Shown here: piece by piece, positions 18,346 through 22,992 of the stretch
Numbering within the stretch: the stretch's first letter is position 1
How the letters are laid out: every line of letters starts with the position of its first letter
Assembly (NCBI RefSeq): GCF_000003605.2
Contig: NW_003158730.1
Span: forward strand, 134,017-157,008
Direction of reading: 5' to 3'
DNA from: Saccoglossus kowalevskii
Lineage: Eukaryota; Hemichordata; Enteropneusta; Harrimaniidae
DNA: 22,992 bases
The notes under the pieces: model-generated
The model's database searches: none
The model's input: the letters and a program-made list of their open reading frames with translations, nothing else
What the model was told of the DNA's origin: nothing
Position numbers and translations under genes: made by a program

Positions 18346-19392
18346 GACTGTGGCAGCTATTAGGTAACAAAATTGTGTGAATTCAGTCTGGATGTCTGGT
18401 CATGATAAATGGTAAAATTGGGTGTGACACTAGTCTAGTTACCAAATTAGTATGCGTGAATTCAGTCTGGGTGTTTGTTCACTAAGCGGTAAAGACTTGG
18501 GTGAGAGTCGTCTGGCTAGCAAATTAAGACGTCCAAGTCTGTGTGTCAGAATGCTCACTTTAGATGGCAGTCGTCTAGTTACCAAATTAAGACATGCAAG
18601 AATGGGTGTGTCTGTATGGTTCCTTGACTAGCAGATAATTTAGCTGTACACTAAAATAGACATGCAAGTCTAGGTGTCTGGTCACCTGAGCTGACAGACA
18701 ACTTGTCTGTGGCAGACGTCTATTTTTGATATTAAGACATGAAAGTCTGGGTGTCACTGGCTAGCAGAGAATTTAGCTGTACACTAAAATTGACATGCAA
18801 GTCTCAGTGTCTGGTCACCTGAGCTGACAGACAACTTGTCTGTGGCAGACGTCTATTTTTGATATTAAGACATGAAAGTCTGGGTGTCACTGGCTAGCAG
18901 AGAATTTAGCTGTACACTAAAATTGACATGCAAGTCTCTGTGTCTGGTCACCTGAGCTGACAGACAACTTGTCTGTGGCAGACATCTATTTTTGAAATTA
19001 GGACATGAAAGTCTGGGTGTCACTGGCTAGCAAAGAACTTACTGTAAAAGGGTTAATTATTCACTGGATTTTAATTTTGCCTATTTCGCTGACTCAAACA
19101 TTAAAACCCAGTGAATATGTAAAATTGAGCATAGAACACATTATCTAAATGATAAAACCGTGAATTTAAAACCCACTGAATATGCCTGAAATGGTAAATC
19201 AGTGAAATTTAAACCCCGTGAAAATTAGTCATTTTACAGTAGCTGTGCACTAAAATTTATATGCAAGGTGTCTGGTCACCTGAGCTGACAGAGAACTTGT
19301 CTGTGGCAGACGTCTATTTCTGAAATTAAGACATACAAGCCTAGGTGTTTAGTCACCATAGGTGGCACCAATACTATAAGTGTGACTTCAGT
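18346..19392 (+). repeat. tandem repeat array, 133-bp unit built from two ~66-bp halves
   Basis: The anchor GGTCACCTGAGCTGACAGA occurs at 18680, 18813, 18946 and 19274. The first spacings are exactly 133 bp; the last is 328 because a MITE-B copy interrupts the unit. Each unit holds two related halves (GACATGAAAGTCTGGGTGTC and GACATGCAAGTCTCAGTGTC), so the 133-bp unit is a dimer. From about 18346 to 18660 there are more diverged monomer-like copies 64-80 bp apart (for example AGTTACCAAATTAAGAC). Confidence 0.82.
19042..19239 (+). mobile_element. MITE-B copy 2 (198 bp), inserted in the tandem array
   Basis: Bounded by TA at 19040-19041 and 19240-19241. The intact units read GAATTTAGCTGTACAC; here the text is GAACTTA, then the element, then TAGCTGTGCAC, so the TA is duplicated. 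The extra length fits exactly: 198 plus 2 for the duplicated TA, minus a 5-bp deletion further along the unit, gives the observed 195. Confidence 0.87.
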
Positions 19393-20216
19393 CTAGGAAA
19401 TTCACACCCATTACACAGGTTAGGAATACAGATAGACAGAGTCTGGCATGCAACAATTCACGACCTATTTAAACTAAAACACAACACATTTTTATTTACA
19501 ATCACTTTGTTTCTATACACAGTTTAAAAGTGATCATAATAAAAGAAAGTACATTTCAAGTTATAAACAGAATAATATTCTGTAACTGTTTAATTTTCAT
19601 CGCAAATTTCGCTGACTCACAACAAATTTGTCTTTCCAGATAAAATCAGTTTACAGCATAACCAATATTTGTATGAAGTGTTTTTAGTTCACTTCTGTTT
19701 CAACAGTTTCAGACATTCATCAAAATTTATACGAAATCTGTCTGGTTCAAAATTGTAGATTTAAAAAAATTAAATTTACATTATGTAGTGACTGTTTGGA
19801 AGAGGAGGGTGGTGGTTGGATATCTACTTTTAATTGGGGGTGGGACATTGATTTACGTTTTAAAAAAAATATGGCAGTGTGATGCAAAAAAGATGCCAGT
19901 GTGATTTCTTCAGATATAAAATTTGTTTTTCATTTTACAAGTAATGTATTATTTAGAAAAAATTTAGACAAACAATTTTTAAAAAAACAGAGCTTGTTGC
20001 GTTTTGCATAGTGACATATGGCAGAATTGACGCACGTTGGGATAAGAGAACAGCTGAGCTTGTTTACAAGCAAGCAAAGCTAATATATGTATTGCTACAG
20101 CTACAGAAATGATAGAAGACTTGTCTCTTAAAGCTGCCATCTGAACATAACGTTTAAGATGCAGATTGCAAATGTCAAACTATTACACGATATTTGACAG
20201 ACCACAAAGCAGGAAT

Positions 20217-20230
20217 GTTACCATGGTGAC
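20217..20230. promoter_or_regulatory. X-box-like site GTTACCATGGTGAC
   Basis: Fits the RFX consensus RYYNYYATRRNRAC at every position. No gene is close by. Confidence 0.4.
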
Positions 20231-21618
20231 AGTTACATATAATTATACAATTGCACTAACTGTAGCTATGGCCACAGTTCAAGTCAAAACCAAATTGTGT
20301 TTGTGTGATCCAATTAATGTATTTAGTTTAGTCATTTTGCTTGTAATCACAAGTTGGCGTTATTAATGCGATTATAAATAAAAACATTCAACGAAATAAC
20401 ATTTATTTAACTCAGCTCAGCGTTTTCAGTATTAGAATTTCAGTGTTATAAATAGAACTCGTATAGTCGAGAGGGAATACTTGTCAGTTATGCAACTGTG
20501 GGAAAATAGGTACATACCTACTGGGGTTATCCAGTGTAAATAAAGATTATCTAATTATCTAACTAAAATTTCACAACTAAGGTCAACCCTATACAGGGGA
20601 GGTCAATACTACAATAGTTTTACAGATAGTTAGCAGGTAATTGCACTCTGAGAACATTCATTTGAACAATTATTATCTTGAAGTCAATTCATTAATATGT
20701 ACATACATGATGGTACTGTCTCCCACGGTAAATCGCAATTCTCATGAGCACATTTCCCTTTTGTCAAACAAAGGAATGATGACACAAAAAAAAACTATTG
20801 TGTAAACTTTCTTTTGAAATTTTGAACAGCGAGATAACTTCTCTATTGTTCATAATGATGAGAACGATGGTGAGAAGAGCTTACCATGTCAGTATCACAC
20901 TACATACAGGGCCTTATTTATAGAAGTAATGATAAATTTATCTATGAACATAATTACCATATTTGATCTATTGTAAAATCATTTATTTTCACTATTTTGA
21001 AAATGCCTGGATGTCTGCCCCGAGAATACAAACTGTTAACATACTGCTGTGTTGACTTTCCCCTTTAATGGCATGAGTGAGCATCTTACAAATGTCAAAA
21101 AGCACTGCAAAATAAGATACAAAAGGTATTTCTGTTGGCGACATAAATTTGACTCCTGACATTTATGTGAGCACACATAAAGATCATGCATGCCTTCAAC
21201 TCACAACATTTCCTTTTTTTGTTATAACAGTGTTAAAATATGTTTCTAAATATTAATTCATGTAGCACAAGAGTGGCACAATTAGTATTAAATATAAGTA
21301 TGAAGTTTACAATTGTGGGCAGCATGGCATAAATAATGTAAATCATTTAATTTCCACAATTTGATGGCATTCATGGAGGCAAAAATTTTCTGAATCTCAA
21401 AGTGTCTTCGCACCTTTAGGGCACCTAGGAAATTGTCACTACTCCAAAATATCATAAATCAGTTAAAATTTATTCAACAAAATGAAAGCCATTTTTTAAT
21501 AATACAAAATCAGATATTAACATCACCATGACATAGTTCTTATCAATAGTTGACATTTTTGTTCAGTACAAAAAGATTATTGGGTTGCAGAGTGAAAGGT
21601 ATTGTACACCCCACGTTT

Positions 21619-21632
21619 GTTACCATGGAAAC
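21619..21632. promoter_or_regulatory. X-box-like site GTTACCATGGAAAC
   Basis: Exact match to the strict form GTTNCCATGGNAAC bound by RFX factors. Confidence 0.45.
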
Positions 21633-22015
21633 TAGTCTTGTAATTGCCTTATATTCTTTTTATCATTCAGAACTTGAAATGATGTAAATCTGAATTTAGT
21701 GAGGAACCAAATACATTGTATATTGTCTCTGATTCACAAAGTGTGTGCATGACAATTTTAATATTCTTGTATACTAGTAGCTGTAATAAGCTTAGTGTTA
21801 CATGGAATTATTAGACATACAACTGCAAACTCTGCAAAGGATGGTTGTGGCTAACACAGTCTTCACATAGGAATTTCCTAGCATTTTGGGAAGTTAATAT
21901 TCCCTATGACTGGTGTTTTTAAAAGTCTGTGAACAAACAATTGCCTAAAACTATGAATTTCATTTGTACGCATTTTAATCAATTTTCAAAAGTTTAACAC
22001 AAAGAGAAAGTTACT

Positions 22016-22029
22016 GTTTCCATGGAAAC
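22016..22029. promoter_or_regulatory. X-box-like perfect palindrome GTTTCCATGGAAAC
   Basis: A perfect 14-bp palindrome and an exact match to GTTNCCATGGNAAC, 397 bp from the previous site. Confidence 0.45.
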
Positions 22030-22803
22030 AAGTTCAGGTGACACCCTCCCCAATTTATTTGTTCTTTATCATTGAGAAGTTACTTGACAATAACTTTTCT
22101 TCAGCATAATTAAAATGTTTGTAGTGGTTTTGAAATTTCATATTATTTTCACTGGCACTGAGGTTTTTGTATTGAAATGCATGTACAAGCTGATGAGCCA
22201 GAACATTTTTTCAACAAAGTGAACAAAGCCCATGCATTAAGTAACAGATGGTAAAACAACAGCTATCAATTCTCTTATGACATAATCCTTGTAATCTAAG
22301 TAGTCATGGTAACCAACCTCACTGACCTGTATCGTGGTTGCTGACCATCTCTTGTAATAGTATGATAACCAGTCCTACCCACATGCAACCATACTGTTTT
22401 ATGCTGCAACTATGTTTTGACAGACTGAACGGCCGTCTGACAGAGAGTATTAAAAGGACAATTGAAATATACATCAACTCTTGTTAAATCAGAATGGAAA
22501 CAAAATTCAAATTTCCATAATACTATAACAGGTTCTGTTCTCGTCTCTTTCAAAAAAATATGAGCTGGAGTTTGGAAGCTATCAAGTATTCTACCTATGT
22601 ACACAATGTAACCCCACAATATTCAACGATATTATCGTCTGTAGCGGTAACGCTTAAAATGAAACCACAGCTGGAAAATACCATTACTATACTGGCAACG
22701 GAAACCATGGCGATGTGAATATTCCCATTCCCGATTGACTATTTTAAAAGCAATGTCCTGAAAAAAAAAAAAAAGAAGCTATCAATGGAAGGTCATGTGA
22801 GTA

Positions 22804-22992
22804 CTGTAAAATACTTTATTTTAGCTGGAATTAATTTTCGCTGAACAGACTTTTGGGTGTTTTGTATGGAATTTATTCACAATGATTTTTGACGAGTTGA
22901 CTCTGAAATATATATTTGGTGGATTTTATTTTCACTGAATCTGATGTGTCTGTATATCATACTGTGTTTGCTCTATTAGTAGATGCGTAAAT
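22804..22992 (+). mobile_element. MITE-A copy 3, cut by the window edge
   Basis: Starts right after TA with CTGTAAAATACTTTATTTTA and matches copies 1 and 2 as far as GGATTTTATTTTCACTGAAT (about 22940). The following 50 bp diverge, but the last bases, GCGTAAAT, match the start of the right terminal repeat of copy 1 (GCGTAAATAAAG). The element probably continues past the window. Confidence 0.7.

Larger units (their letters stand above)
19393..22803. other. intergenic or minus-strand 3' UTR, no gene seen
   Basis: About 3.4 kb of AT-rich sequence without a recognisable exon. The notable features are several X-box-like palindromes. A long 3' UTR of a minus-strand gene beyond the right edge is possible but not shown. 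Confidence 0.35.

Noticed and set aside
22410-22619. Minus-strand 69-codon frame near the right edge
   Set aside because: No recognisable motif; could be UTR of a gene outside the window, but nothing supports coding.

Overview
This looks like nuclear DNA from an intron-rich invertebrate animal. It is AT-rich, its coding exons are short and joined by compact GT-AG introns, and it carries small TA-flanked inverted-repeat elements. The genes are metazoan signalling genes. A lophotrochozoan (mollusc, brachiopod or similar) is my best guess, but only from general style; no feature here fixes the phylum.

Layout. (1) 1-1262: the 5' end of an alpha-arrestin (arrestin domain-containing) gene on the minus strand. 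Only its first coding exon (933-1047) is in the window; the rest lies beyond base 1. Upstream of it are a TATA-like box, a DR1 nuclear-receptor site and an RFX X-box-like palindrome. (2) 1262-7380: about 6 kb with no gene I can defend. It holds three CACGTG E-boxes, an oligo-T tract, a strong hairpin and a 13-bp inverted repeat. (3) 7381-14631, plus strand: a gene of the KSR (kinase suppressor of Ras)/RAF family, with a KSR-type C1 zinc finger, a Ser/Cys-rich linker and a pseudokinase domain. I can trace it through eleven GT-AG introns to its stop codon. It has two candidate first exons, 7381-7466 and 10859-10992. Both end in phase 2 right after the codon for the first zinc-binding His of the C1 domain, so either can splice to the exon at 11161. 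Neither supplies the N-terminal CA1 region of ordinary KSR proteins. (4) 14632-about 15550: the 3' UTR, with two AATAAA signals. (5) 15681-22992: no convincing gene. It holds two families of short TA-flanked inverted-repeat transposons (MITEs), one copy nested inside another, a 133-bp tandem repeat interrupted by a MITE, and several X-box-like palindromes.

The main biological point is the KSR-like gene. Its kinase domain has lost the VAIK Lys, the HRD motif and the DFG motif, while the C1 domain, the RAF-type dimer-interface residues and a RAF-like C-terminal SxSEP motif remain. The linker carries a beta-catenin-like DSGIHT degron followed by Pro. I infer an allosteric or scaffold member of the Ras-RAF-MEK-ERK cascade, possibly with regulated turnover. 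Alternative promoters, a 50-nt intron and a tandem acceptor suggest several isoforms. All exon joins are my own reading of splice signals and phase; no transcript data were available.
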